From Clostridia bacterium (GTDB taxonomy: Bacteria; Bacillota; Clostridia; Oscillospirales; CAG-272): DNA of 64,000 nucleotides. Each line of letters begins with the position of its first letter. Within the stretch, counting starts at the first letter, position 1. Below, piece after piece: positions 15,402-23,483 of the stretch. Made by a program: the position numbers and the translations under genes. Location: positions 136,259-200,258 of the forward strand of contig JAFTYE010000003.1 in assembly GCA_017464805.1 (NCBI GenBank). The letters are read 5' to 3'. The notes under the pieces were generated by a model. The model had not been told where the DNA came from, searched no databases, and worked only from the letters and a program-made list of their open reading frames with translations.

Positions 15402-16059
15402 ACAAAAGCTTAAAGCTGTTCTTGTAATATTCGATAAGCCCCTCGTTTTGCATGTTGGAAAGCTCGCGCGAGAGCGCGGTACGGTTGGTGCCAAGGTAAT
15501 CGGAAAGCGCGGCACGGTCGAAGGGAACGGTGAATGTGCGGCTGCCCGTTCGCCTCTCCCACTCGGTGAAGAAGGTCGTGAGCTTGTCGCGCAGGGTGAG
15601 CTTGGACAGAATTTGAATGCGGTCGTTCATTTCCAGCGTGCGGGTGGCCAGCATGGCGGTGAAGCGGTCGCGCAACAAAAAAACAAAGGGATCTGAAGAG
15701 GGGGTGCGGAGAGAAGCCGTTCGAAGCCATAGCACCTCGCAACCCGTGGTGGTCAAAATATGAACGGGTGCGCGCGGAACGGCAAGAAAAGCGAGTGACT
15801 CCCCGAACGAGCCGCCTTCGGCCACATTGGCCATCATCATGCCGCGCCCATCGGGATCGTCGCTGTACACCTGTACCGTGCCCAAAAGGACCATACCGAA
15901 GGCAGAAAGCGGCTCACCCATGCGGTGGAGGTATTCACCGCGCGCGTAGGCGCGCCTATGTGCATCGAGCATTATAAGGGCGCGCGAAAAATCCTCCTCG
16001 CTCATGCCGGCAAAAAGCCGATGGGCGGAAAGTCGCACAAAAAGTCCGTCTTGTTTCAC
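15397..16059 (-). CDS. Crp/Fnr family transcriptional regulator
   Basis: 220 residues: an N-terminal cyclic-nucleotide-binding-like beta barrel (about 10-125, with GEPLSAFGMVLLGTVQVY and FGESLAF), a long dimer helix, and a winged helix near 165-215 with recognition part NRTALSRELSNMQNEGLI. The N-terminal domain has few cysteines and no Fnr-type cluster, so it is not an Fnr-style iron-sulfur sensor by sequence; ligand unknown. The start is GTG 16059, with AGAGG upstream. The GTTGCA-N2-TGCAAC site lies downstream of its own promoter, suggesting autorepression, and upstream of the ABC operon, suggesting activation. Confidence 0.88.
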   Translation of the reverse strand: MKQDGLFVRLSAHRLFAGMSEEDFSRALIMLDAHRRAYARGEYLHRMGEPLSAFGMVLLGTVQVYSDDPDGRGMMMANVAEGGSFGESLAFLAVPRAPVHILTTTGCEVLWLRTASLRTPSSDPFVFLLRDRFTAMLATRTLEMNDRIQILSKLTLRDKLTTFFTEWERRTGSRTFTVPFDRAALSDYLGTNRTALSRELSNMQNEGLIEYYKNSFKLLC

Positions 16060-16075
16060 AAAAGCAACCTCTTCT

Positions 16076-16089
16076 GTTGCAAATGCAAC
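16076..16089. promoter_or_regulatory. Crp-type operator in the regulator's own leader
   Basis: GTTGCA-AA-TGCAAC, the same core as at 15380-15393. It lies about +5 to +18 relative to the transcript start predicted from the -10 at 16101-16106 on the minus strand. Confidence 0.7.
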
Positions 16090-16100
16090 CTTTTTTCTTC

Positions 16101-16129
16101 ATTATAGCACGGGCATCACAAAAGTGCAA
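16101..16129 (-). promoter_or_regulatory. promoter of the Crp/Fnr regulator
   Basis: Minus strand TTGCAC (16129-16124), 17 bases, TATAAT (16106-16101). Confidence 0.65.
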
Positions 16130-16148
16130 GAAATTTTTAAAAAAACTC

Positions 16149-16178
16149 TTGACAGAACAATACTATGTATAGTATAGT
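16149..16178 (+). promoter_or_regulatory. promoter of the PadR cassette
   Basis: TTGACA (16149-16154), 18 bases, TATAGT (16173-16178). The -10 is buried in the dyad at 16159-16181. Confidence 0.7.
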
Positions 16179-16181
16179 ATT
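16159..16181. promoter_or_regulatory. overlapping inverted repeats, probable PadR operator
   Basis: AATACTAT (16159-16166) and ATAGTATT (16174-16181) are reverse complements, and the inner ATACTAT/ATAGTAT pair (16160-16166, 16169-16175) forms a second, tighter dyad. Both overlap the -10, a layout for autorepression by the PadR protein encoded next. Confidence 0.6.
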
Positions 16182-16201
16182 GTATGAAGGGAGGTATGGA
16201 T

Positions 16202-16528
16202 ATGGATATACAAATGAAGCGCGGACTTCTCGACGTATGTGTTCTCGGCGCGATCAAGGATAAAGATTCCTACGGCTATCAGATTATCAAGGACATGAAG
16301 CCCTTTTTTGAAATATCGGAATCCACGCTTTACCCGATATTGCGGCGTTTGGAGGCAGCGGAGCTTCTTTCCGTCCGTTCTGCCGAGTATAACGGAAGAT
16401 TGCGGAAGTACTATCGCATTACTCCGCGAGGGCTTGCGCGGATAGAGGAATTCCGAAGAGAATGGGAGGAGATCCTATCTATTTACCGATTTGTAACGAG
16501 AGAGAGGGAGAAGGATGACCAAACGTGA
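16202..16528 (+). CDS. PadR family transcriptional regulator
   Basis: 108 residues, a winged-helix repressor of the small PadR type: MKRGLLDVCVLGAIKD, the GYQIIKDM..FFEISESTLYPILRRLE recognition region and the RKYYRITPRG wing. ATG 16202 gives seven bases to AGGGAGG; earlier in-frame ATGs at 16184 and 16196 are badly spaced. Stop overlaps the next gene by 14 bases. PadR regulators next to DUF1700 and DUF4097 proteins form a widespread Bacillota cassette connected with envelope stress; its ligand is usually unknown. Confidence 0.9.
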   Translation: MDIQMKRGLLDVCVLGAIKDKDSYGYQIIKDMKPFFEISESTLYPILRRLEAAELLSVRSAEYNGRLRKYYRITPRGLARIEEFRREWEEILSIYRFVTREREKDDQT

Positions 16529-17123
16529 ATTTTTTGCGGATCTGCGCGCGCGGCTTTCGGGGCTTTCCGAGGCGGACGTGCGGAAGTCGCTCGATTTTTA
16601 TGAAGAAATGATCGCCGACCGTATGGAAGAGGGCATGGGCGAGGAAGAAGCGGTGGCAGCTATCGGCACGCCTGCCGAGATTGCGGAGCGCATCCTGTCG
16701 GAAATGCCGCTCACCGCCGGGACAGTTAAGAAAAGCACTCGCTGCGAAGGGGGCTTGCGCTCCCCGTGGGTGATTTTGCTTCTTGTACTCGGTTCGCCTG
16801 TGTGGCTGTCCCTCTTGATTGCCGTCTTCGCCGTGATTTTGTCGCTTTGCGCGGTTGGATTGGCCGTTTTTGCTTCTCTTTGGGCGGTGTTTGGATCATT
16901 TGTCGCCTGTGCTGTGGGAGGCGTGCTTGGCGGTGCGTATTTCATCGGCATTGGAAGCGGCCTTCCCGGTGTAGCGATGATCGGCGCGGCACTTCTGTGT
17001 GCAGGGCTTGCCATTCTTTCGTTTTGTGGTGCCCTTGTGGCAACGAAGGGAGTTCTTTGGCTTGTCGGACAGATCGGTTTGGGTTTGACGGGCTGCTTTG
17101 CAAAAAAGGAGGTAGAGGGATGA
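16515..17123 (+). CDS. DUF1700 family membrane protein
   Basis: 202 residues. The N-terminal about 65 residues are soluble and match the DUF1700 start: L..LSEADVRKSLDFYEEMIADRMEEGMGEEEAV with the repeated charged helices, then AEIAERIL. From about residue 82 come several hydrophobic segments (WVILLLVLGSPVW, LLIAVFAVILSLCAVGL, the glycine-rich VGGVLGGAYFIGIG and a last pair), so it sits in the membrane. Overlaps PadR by 14 bases and the next gene by ATGA. Biochemical function unknown. Confidence 0.88.
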   Translation: MTKREFFADLRARLSGLSEADVRKSLDFYEEMIADRMEEGMGEEEAVAAIGTPAEIAERILSEMPLTAGTVKKSTRCEGGLRSPWVILLLVLGSPVWLSLLIAVFAVILSLCAVGLAVFASLWAVFGSFVACAVGGVLGGAYFIGIGSGLPGVAMIGAALLCAGLAILSFCGALVATKGVLWLVGQIGLGLTGCFAKKEVEG

Positions 17124-18091
17124 AGGGAAAAACGGTGCTGTGGCTTTCGGTAGCCGTCATGCTTGTCTTGATCGGATGTGTTATATTTGTGGGGGTGATG
17201 ACGGTGCTGAAATGGGATTTTACGAAGCTGTCAACTTCGAAATTTGAAACCAATCTGCATGAGATCACGGACGAATTTCATGATATCTCCGTCCTAACCG
17301 ATACTGCCGGCGTGGTGTTCGCGCCTGCGGCGGGCGAGGCTGTCACGGTCGAATGCTACGAGCAAAAGAACATCACGCATACCGTGTCGGTCAAGGACGG
17401 TGTGCTCACGGTCGAGGTCGAGGATACGAGAAAATGGTACGAGCATATCGGAATCAACTTCGGATCGCCGAAGGTCACCGTTCGCATTCCTGCGGGTGAA
17501 TACGGTGCTCTTTCGGTTAGGTCGACCACGGGAGATACAAAGCTCCCCGCGGATTTTTGCTTTGAGAGCGTGGATATTTCGGCAACCACGGGGGATGTGG
17601 AATGCTCCGCTTCCGTTTCGGGATCCCTCAACATCAAGCTGACCACGGGAGATATTGACCTCTCTAACGTGTCGGCGCATTCGCTTGACCTGTCAGTCAC
17701 GACAGGGGAAATCGAGGCATCCTACGTTACTTGTATAGGCGATGTAACGGTGAACGTCAGCACAGGGGATGTCGAGCTTATGGCCGTTACCTGTGGGACC
17801 TTTTCCTCAAGGGGAAGCACGGGAGATCTTTCTCTTAAAAATCTGATCGCCGACGAAATCGTGATCAAGCGAAGCACGGGGGATGTGGGATTTGAGCTGA
17901 TGAACTCGCGTGATATTTCCATCACGACCGACACGGGCGACGTAGAGGGTACGCTCCTGACGGGCAAGACGTTTGATGCACAGTCCGACACGGGCAGAGT
18001 GCGCGTTCCCGACTCCGACCCCACGACGGGTGAAAGGTGTAAGGTGCGCTGCTCTACGGGCAGCATCAAGATCACAGTCGCTTCCTTTTGA
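17120..18091 (+). CDS. DUF4097 family membrane-anchored beta-helix protein
   Basis: 323 residues. One N-terminal membrane helix (about 5-30, WLSVAVMLVLIGCVIFVGV) followed by a long region of short repeats built around TTGD or STGD (about every 20 residues from residue 130 to 320), typical of the DUF4097 right-handed beta-solenoid. ATG 17120 follows AAGGAGG and is coupled to DUF1700 through ATGA. Predicted to face the outside with the solenoid. It is the last gene of the PadR cassette, and a terminator follows immediately. Function unknown; related liaG-type proteins are linked to envelope stress. Confidence 0.85.
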   Translation: MKGKTVLWLSVAVMLVLIGCVIFVGVMTVLKWDFTKLSTSKFETNLHEITDEFHDISVLTDTAGVVFAPAAGEAVTVECYEQKNITHTVSVKDGVLTVEVEDTRKWYEHIGINFGSPKVTVRIPAGEYGALSVRSTTGDTKLPADFCFESVDISATTGDVECSASVSGSLNIKLTTGDIDLSNVSAHSLDLSVTTGEIEASYVTCIGDVTVNVSTGDVELMAVTCGTFSSRGSTGDLSLKNLIADEIVIKRSTGDVGFELMNSRDISITTDTGDVEGTLLTGKTFDAQSDTGRVRVPDSDPTTGERCKVRCSTGSIKITVASF

Positions 18092-18130
18092 TAAAGAAAC
18101 GGCGCAGCCACAGGCTGCGCCGTTTCTTTA
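18092..18130. terminator. bidirectional terminator
   Basis: Perfect 18-bp stem (18092-18109 with 18113-18130, loop ACA) containing AAAGAAACGGCGCAGCC. It separates the PadR cassette from the convergent ygiQ gene and overlaps the last codon of the latter. Confidence 0.88.
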
Positions 18131-20098
18131 TTTCTTGCCGCGTCGCGCGGTCGGTTTTTGGGGATCTTTTTTCACGTGAGATGCGCTCTTTTCCATGGCA
18201 GGCTTGCGTCGCGCACCGTTGTACTGCACGCCTGTGTTTTTTGATGTTTTTTTGCCACCGCGCGACACACGGGTGGGGGCTTTTTGTCCCTGACTACCCC
18301 GTGCAGGGCGTACCAGGCACCCGGGGCCAAAGCCGATCAGGTCCTCTCTGTTGCATAGACGCAGTGCCTCTCGTACCAGATCCGCATTCTGCGGCCTTGC
18401 ATACTGCAACAGGGCTCGTTGCAGCTGCTTTTCGCGGTAATCCTTTGCCACGTACACGCGCTTCCCCGAAAGGGGATCGATGCCCGTGGCGTACATGACG
18501 GTGGAAACCGTGCCGGGGGTGGGGTAAAAATCCTGCACCTGCTCGGGCATATAGCCCTCTTTTTTCAGCCACAGGGCCAGCTCCACCGCTTCCTTTAAGG
18601 TTGAGCCGGGGTGACTGGACATCAGGTAGGGAACGAGGTATTGCTCCATCCCCGCCTCGGCAGACAGGCGGAAATATTCGCGCTTAAACGCCTCGTAAAC
18701 GCCGATGCGCGGCTTGCCCATCGCGTCCAGCACCGCGCCCGCGCAATGTTCGGGTGCGACTTTCAGCTGACCGCTGACGTGGTGGGTCACCAGCTGGTGC
18801 AAAAACTCACGGTTTTTGTCTGCCATCAGGTAATCGTAGCGAATGCCCGAACGGATAAACACGCGCTTGACACGCGGGATCTTCTCGATCTTGCGGAGCA
18901 TCGCCGCGTAGGCCGTGTGATCGACGGTCAGATTCTTACAGGGGGTAGGGAACAGGCACTTGCGGTCAAGGCAAACGCCCTTCTCCAGTTGCTTTTTGCA
19001 GGCGGGGGCGCGGAAGTTCGCCGTTGGGCCGCCCACGTCGTGGATGTAGCCCTTGAAATCCGGGTCGGCGGCGATCAACTCTGCCTCGCGGAGTACGCTT
19101 CCCTCGTTGCGCGCGCGAACGGCGCGCCCCTGGTGAAAGGTAATGGCACAAAAGTTGCAGGAGCCGAAGCACCCGCGGTTGTGCGCGATGGAAAACTTGA
19201 CTTCCTCGATGGCGGGCACGCCGCCCTCGGCCTCGTAGTCGGGGTGATAGGTGCGTGCGTAGGGCAGGGCGTAGACCTCGTCCAGCTCTTCGGGCGAAAG
19301 TGGGGGCATCGGAGGGTTTTGCACCAGCATCTTGTCGTCGTAATATTCGACCACTGCCTTGCCTGTGATCGCGTCCTGGTTGCGGTACTGCTCGCGGAAG
19401 GCGCGCGCGTAGGCCTCTCCCCCCTGTTTGATCTCGTTGAAATCGCCGCATTCCACGTAATCGTAGTGAATTTTTTCACCGCGTGGCGCAAGATACACGC
19501 ATCCGCGCACGTCGCGGATTTTTTTAATCGGAATGCCGCGGTCCAGTAACCTTGCCAGCCGCCGCAGGATGTTCTCGCCCATGCCGTAGGTCAGGATGTC
19601 CGCACGGCTGTCCACGAGAATACTGCGCCGCACGCGGTTATCCCAGTAATCGTAATGGGCAAAGCGGCGCAGAGAGGCTTCCAGCCCCCCTAAAATGATC
19701 GGCACATCGCCGTACGCCTCGCGGATGCGGTTGCAGTACACGATCACCGCGCGGTCGGGGCGGCGTCCCATCTTGCCGCCGGGGGAATAGTAGTCGCTTG
19801 TTCGGCGGCGCTTTGCCACCGTGTAGTGCGCGACCATGGAATCAATATTGCCCGCGCTGACAAGAAAGCCGAGGCGCGGTCGCCCGAAGCGGCGAAAATC
19901 CTCACAGCTCTTGTAGTCGGGCTGGGAAAGGATGGCCACGCGAAAGCCCTCGGCTTCCAGCACGCGGGAAATGATCGAAACGCCAAAGGACGGGTGATCC
20001 ACGTAGGCATCCCCCGTCACGTATACAAAATCCACGCCGTCCCAGCCGCGGGCACGAACATCCACGGCGGTAACGGGCAAAAATTTCTCTCGTTCCAT
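18128..20098 (-). CDS. ygiQ: YgiQ-family (UPF0313) radical SAM protein
   Basis: 656 residues. The start MEREKFLPVTAVDVRARGW is followed by VTGDAYVDHPSFG, the usual beginning of the family. The radical-SAM cysteines are in RGCFGSCNFC (C-x3-C-x2-C, about residue 310); the C-terminus is a long basic Lys/Arg-rich tail. ATG 20098 lies one base after the hisS stop; a TTG at 20122 has GAGG upstream and would add eight residues. Substrate unknown. Last gene of the nine-gene run from 27598. Confidence 0.85.
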   Translation of the reverse strand: MEREKFLPVTAVDVRARGWDGVDFVYVTGDAYVDHPSFGVSIISRVLEAEGFRVAILSQPDYKSCEDFRRFGRPRLGFLVSAGNIDSMVAHYTVAKRRRTSDYYSPGGKMGRRPDRAVIVYCNRIREAYGDVPIILGGLEASLRRFAHYDYWDNRVRRSILVDSRADILTYGMGENILRRLARLLDRGIPIKKIRDVRGCVYLAPRGEKIHYDYVECGDFNEIKQGGEAYARAFREQYRNQDAITGKAVVEYYDDKMLVQNPPMPPLSPEELDEVYALPYARTYHPDYEAEGGVPAIEEVKFSIAHNRGCFGSCNFCAITFHQGRAVRARNEGSVLREAELIAADPDFKGYIHDVGGPTANFRAPACKKQLEKGVCLDRKCLFPTPCKNLTVDHTAYAAMLRKIEKIPRVKRVFIRSGIRYDYLMADKNREFLHQLVTHHVSGQLKVAPEHCAGAVLDAMGKPRIGVYEAFKREYFRLSAEAGMEQYLVPYLMSSHPGSTLKEAVELALWLKKEGYMPEQVQDFYPTPGTVSTVMYATGIDPLSGKRVYVAKDYREKQLQRALLQYARPQNADLVREALRLCNREDLIGFGPGCLVRPARGSQGQKAPTRVSRGGKKTSKNTGVQYNGARRKPAMEKSASHVKKDPQKPTARRGKK

Positions 20099-20099
20099 A

Positions 20100-21344
20100 T
20101 CAAGAAAGGGTAAAGCTTGCAAGCTCTACCTCGGTCTGCTCGCCGTTTTCCATGTTGCGGAGCTGGGCACGGCCACTTTCCACCTCGGAATCACCCAAAA
20201 TCAGCGTGTAGGCGGCTCCCAGCTTGTTGGCGTACTTCATCTGGGCTTTTAGGCTTCTGCCGACTACGTCACATTCGGCGTACACACCCTCTTGCCGCAG
20301 TCGCTCGCAAATCGCCATGGCGGCCACCTGTGCCGCCTCGCCGAGCGCGGCAATGTACAGGCGGGGCTTGGCGGGTGCGGGGGGCAGAATACCCTCTGCC
20401 TGCATGGCCAGGATCACGCGCGTGATACCCATACCAAAGCCGATGCCGGGCAACTCGGGTCCGCCGATCGAGGAAACCAGGCCGTCGTAGCGGCCGCCGC
20501 CGCAAACGGTGGACTGCGCGCCGATGCCCTCGGCAACGAACTCGAATACCGAACGGGTGTAATAGTCCAGTCCTCGTACGATCGAGGGGTCGATCACGTA
20601 GGGAATACCCATTTTTTCAAGGCAGGCGCAAAGCGTGTCAAAGTGCACACGGCAGTCGGGGCAAAGATAATCCACCGTGCGCGGTGCCTCTTTTGCAATG
20701 GTAGCGCAGGGGGGATTTTTGCAGTCAAGCAGGCGCAGGGGGTTCTTGTCCAGACGGGACAAGCAGGTGTCACACAACTCCCCCTTGTGGGCGGAGAAAT
20801 GCTTCACCAGTGCCTCACGATACCGCGGACGGCAGGACGGGCACCCGATGGAGTTGAGGTGCAGGCGGATGGACTTCAGCCCCACGCGGCGAAGCACGGA
20901 TGCCGCCAGAGCGATCACCGTAGCGTCAGCAGCAGGGATGGATGCCCCGAACATCTCCGTGCCGAACTGGAAAAACTCGCGCGAGCGCCCCGCCTGAGGC
21001 TTCTCATGACGGAAGCAGTTGATGATGTAGTAGAATTTCTGCGGCATGGTGTCGCCGTACTTGCCACTTTCGATCAGCGCGCGCGCTACCGATGCCGTTC
21101 CCTCGGGACGCAGGGTGATGGTGCGATTCTCGTCGCGGTCGGCAAAAGTGTACATTTCCTTCTGCACCACGTCAGTGGTGTCGCCCACACCGCGCACAAA
21201 GAGATCCGTCCACTCAAAGGTGGGGGTGCGAATCTCGCCGAAGCCGTAACGCTCGGCTTCCTCTCTCATAATGCCCTCCAGGTGACGGAAGAGCACCGCC
21301 TCCTCGGGGAAAATATCCATGGTTCCCTTGATCTTCTGGATCAT
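20100..21344 (-). CDS. hisS: histidyl-tRNA synthetase
   Basis: 414 residues, a class II synthetase. Motif 1 lies around LFVRGVGDTTDVVQKEMY, motif 2 around TLRPEGTA..R and FRHEKPQAGRSREF, motif 3 in the GGGRYDGL..SIGGP..PGIGFGMGI region, and the histidine-specific loops GLDYYTR and VCGGGRYD are visible. The C-terminal anticodon-binding domain starts near residue 325. Start ATG 21344 has AGGAG upstream and overlaps mrnC by four bases. Confidence 0.96.
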   Translation of the reverse strand: MIQKIKGTMDIFPEEAVLFRHLEGIMREEAERYGFGEIRTPTFEWTDLFVRGVGDTTDVVQKEMYTFADRDENRTITLRPEGTASVARALIESGKYGDTMPQKFYYIINCFRHEKPQAGRSREFFQFGTEMFGASIPAADATVIALAASVLRRVGLKSIRLHLNSIGCPSCRPRYREALVKHFSAHKGELCDTCLSRLDKNPLRLLDCKNPPCATIAKEAPRTVDYLCPDCRVHFDTLCACLEKMGIPYVIDPSIVRGLDYYTRSVFEFVAEGIGAQSTVCGGGRYDGLVSSIGGPELPGIGFGMGITRVILAMQAEGILPPAPAKPRLYIAALGEAAQVAAMAICERLRQEGVYAECDVVGRSLKAQMKYANKLGAAYTLILGDSEVESGRAQLRNMENGEQTEVELASFTLS

Positions 21345-21748
21345 TTGTCTATCTCCTGTCCGTCAAGGCCCTCGGCCTCGATCGCAATTTTCATCAGTTC
21401 CTCTATGCGGCTCTCGTTTCCGAGATGGGCGTGCATACCGAGAACGGCCTCAAATCCCGTGGCGGCGCGGTAATCCGCTCCGCTTGCATGCTTCGGGCGA
21501 TTGAGATGCCCCGAATTGAAGGCGCGGCGGTACACGTGGGCCTCCTCCTCACAAAAATGCGGCAAAACAGCCTTTGCCTGCTTTGCCTGTGCCTCGGCAC
21601 TCACGAAGGTGCGTGCTGCCTCATTCAGACTGCCGGACTTGGACGTGCCGCCCGCCACCAGCATCCGCCGAATGAACAGGGAATGCACCGCATCGCCCAA
21701 AAAGGAAAGCGCCGCCACGCTTGGCAGCTCGCTCGCCTTGACCGTCAT
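21341..21748 (-). CDS. mrnC: Mini-ribonuclease III
   Basis: 135 residues, an RNase III catalytic domain without the dsRNA-binding domain. Visible marks are LSFLGDAVHSLFIRR at the start (with the metal-binding aspartate) and the later EEEAHVYRRAFNS, DYRAATGFEAVLG segments, including the second acidic ligand E in FEAVLG. In Bacillota the enzyme matures 23S rRNA. It is usually linked to cysS; here it is placed between recX and hisS. The start ATG 21748 has AGGGGG. Confidence 0.9.
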   Translation of the reverse strand: MTVKASELPSVAALSFLGDAVHSLFIRRMLVAGGTSKSGSLNEAARTFVSAEAQAKQAKAVLPHFCEEEAHVYRRAFNSGHLNRPKHASGADYRAATGFEAVLGMHAHLGNESRIEELMKIAIEAEGLDGQEIDK

Positions 21749-21763
21749 GCAGATTCCCCCTTT

Positions 21764-22357
21764 TTAATATCCGTACCGATACAGAAGCCTTCGCTTCTCC
21801 TCGTAGGTGGCCTCGTCCTCCAGCTTGCGGGAAAGAAGCTCCTTTTTCGTTTTCTCAAAATCGATCTCGCCGTCCTGCTCCGCTTCCTCAATCGCTTGCC
21901 GTGCAAGCGAGAGGTCGTAGCCCTTTTCGGTGAGGTAGGCAACGATCCGCCGCCGCCCCCACAGTTTCCGCGTGGCGCAGGAAACAGCCAGCCGCCGTGC
22001 CTGCTCATTCTCGCGGATGTAGCCCTTTTGCATCATGTTCGCTACCGCCGCCTCGGCACTTTCGCGGTCATAACCGCGGGAGCGAAGCTTGCGGCAAAGC
22101 GCACGCGCGCTGTTGTCTCCGTAAGAAAGCAGAGAAACGGCGCGTTCGGTCGCTTTCAGTCGTCCCTCTGCCTCGGCAAGAGAGGAGAGCAGCTCGTCGT
22201 CTGCTTCCTCGCCTGCCTGTGGTGCACCCAATCGCTCGTGGTCCTCGCTTGACAGGGTGTAGGTGCGACGGCTGTCTCCTTCAAAATGCTCCTCGCGTAC
22301 AGAAAGACGCACCGCGCCCGACTCCGTCATCGAGCATCGCAGGATACGACCTGCCAT
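21764..22357 (-). CDS. recX: RecA regulator RecX
   Basis: 197 residues made of three-helix repeats typical of RecX (ALCRKLRSRGYDRESAEAAVANM, then KLWGRRRIVAYLTEKGYD). The start is placed at ATG 22357, with GAGG in front and only one base after the recA stop. RecX inhibits RecA filament assembly. The N-terminal 70 residues are a beta-rich extension that is often present in Clostridia members. Immediate downstream partner is mrnC. Confidence 0.85.
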   Translation of the reverse strand: MAGRILRCSMTESGAVRLSVREEHFEGDSRRTYTLSSEDHERLGAPQAGEEADDELLSSLAEAEGRLKATERAVSLLSYGDNSARALCRKLRSRGYDRESAEAAVANMMQKGYIRENEQARRLAVSCATRKLWGRRRIVAYLTEKGYDLSLARQAIEEAEQDGEIDFEKTKKELLSRKLEDEATYEEKRRLLYRYGY

Positions 22358-22358
22358 C

Positions 22359-23462
22359 TTATTCCTCGCCCTCGTCAAAATCGCGGATGTCGAGGTCGTC
22401 CTCGTTTTCCATCTCAAACTGCTCGATCACGTCGGTGGTCTTGGCGGCCTCGCGGATCTTCTTTTCCACCTCGGCCATCACGGCAGGCTCACCTTCCAGA
22501 TACTTGCGGGCATTGTCCTTGCCCTGGCCGATGCGGTTGCCCTCGTAAGAGAACCATGCACCGGACTTCTCGATGATGCCCAGCAGTACGCCAAGGTCGA
22601 TGATCTCGCCCGATTTGGAGATGCCCTTGCCGTACAGAATATCAAACTCCGCCGTCTTGAAGGGGGGGGCCACCTTGTTCTTGACGACCTTGCACTTCAC
22701 GCGGTTGCCGTATACGTCGGTGCCGTTTTTCAGAGCCTCTGCCTTGCGTACCTCAATACGCACGGAAGAATAGAATTTCAGCGCACGGCCGCCTGTGGTG
22801 ACCTCGGGATTGCCGTATACCACGCCGACCTTCTCACGCAGCTGGTTGATAAAGATGACCACGCAGTTGGTCTTGGCGATCGCGCCGGAAAGCTTTCGCA
22901 TTGCCTGCGACATCATGCGTGCCTGAAGTCCCACATGGGACGCGCCCATGTCGCCGTCGATTTCCTGCTGGGGAACAAGCGCGGCCACCGAGTCGATGAC
23001 GATCACGTCGATCGCACCCGAGCGGATTAGAGCCTCGGCAATTTCGAGTGCCTGCTCACCGCTGTCGGGCTGGGAAACCAGCAGGTTGTTGATGTCCACG
23101 CCCAGCTTCTTGGCGTAAAGGGGATCAAGCGCGTGCTCCGCGTCGATGAACGCGGCCTCGCCGCCGACCTTCTGCACCTCGGCCACCACGTGCAGTGCCA
23201 CGGTGGTCTTACCCGAGGATTCGGGGCCGTAGATCTCTACAATTCGGCCGCGCGGAACGCCGCCGATGCCAAGTGCCATATCCAGCGTTAGCGAGCCGGT
23301 GGAGACCGCGCTGACGTTGAGGTCGCTGATCTCGCCCAGCTTCATAATCGCGCCCTTGCCGATGCTTTTGGTGATACGGGCGATGGCGGTATCGAGAGCC
23401 GCCTTTTTATCTGCCGCTGCCACCTGCGTGGGGGCGGGAGTGGGTGCCTTTTTCGTTGCCAT
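22359..23462 (-). CDS. recA: recombinase RecA
   Basis: 367 residues. ATPase Walker [10 protein letters not shown] near residue 83, Walker B in [11 protein letters not shown], the DNA-binding loop in [12 protein letters not shown] and NQLREKVGV are all seen. An N-terminal Ala/Pro/Thr-rich extension and an acidic C-terminal tail (DEGEE) are typical of the family. ATG 23462 has GGAG. It is the fifth gene of a nine-gene run and has no CGAAC-N4-GTTCG-type LexA box in the 21 bases between galactokinase and recA. Confidence 0.98.
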   Translation of the reverse strand: MATKKAPTPAPTQVAAADKKAALDTAIARITKSIGKGAIMKLGEISDLNVSAVSTGSLTLDMALGIGGVPRGRIVEIYGPESSGKTTVALHVVAEVQKVGGEAAFIDAEHALDPLYAKKLGVDINNLLVSQPDSGEQALEIAEALIRSGAIDVIVIDSVAALVPQQEIDGDMGASHVGLQARMMSQAMRKLSGAIAKTNCVVIFINQLREKVGVVYGNPEVTTGGRALKFYSSVRIEVRKAEALKNGTDVYGNRVKCKVVKNKVAPPFKTAEFDILYGKGISKSGEIIDLGVLLGIIEKSGAWFSYEGNRIGQGKDNARKYLEGEPAVMAEVEKKIREAAKTTDVIEQFEMENEDDLDIRDFDEGEE

Positions 23463-23483
23463 ATCCTTTTCTCCTTATATTTT

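Noticed and set aside
16766..17120. Upstream extension of the DUF4097 gene by 118 codons
   Set aside because: It runs in another frame through the DUF1700 gene; AAGGAGG sits before ATG 17120, followed by a proper membrane helix.
20099..20122. TTG start for the YgiQ-family gene with GAGG in front
   Set aside because: ATG 20098 gives the usual family start directly after the hisS stop; the TTG option is kept as an alternative only.
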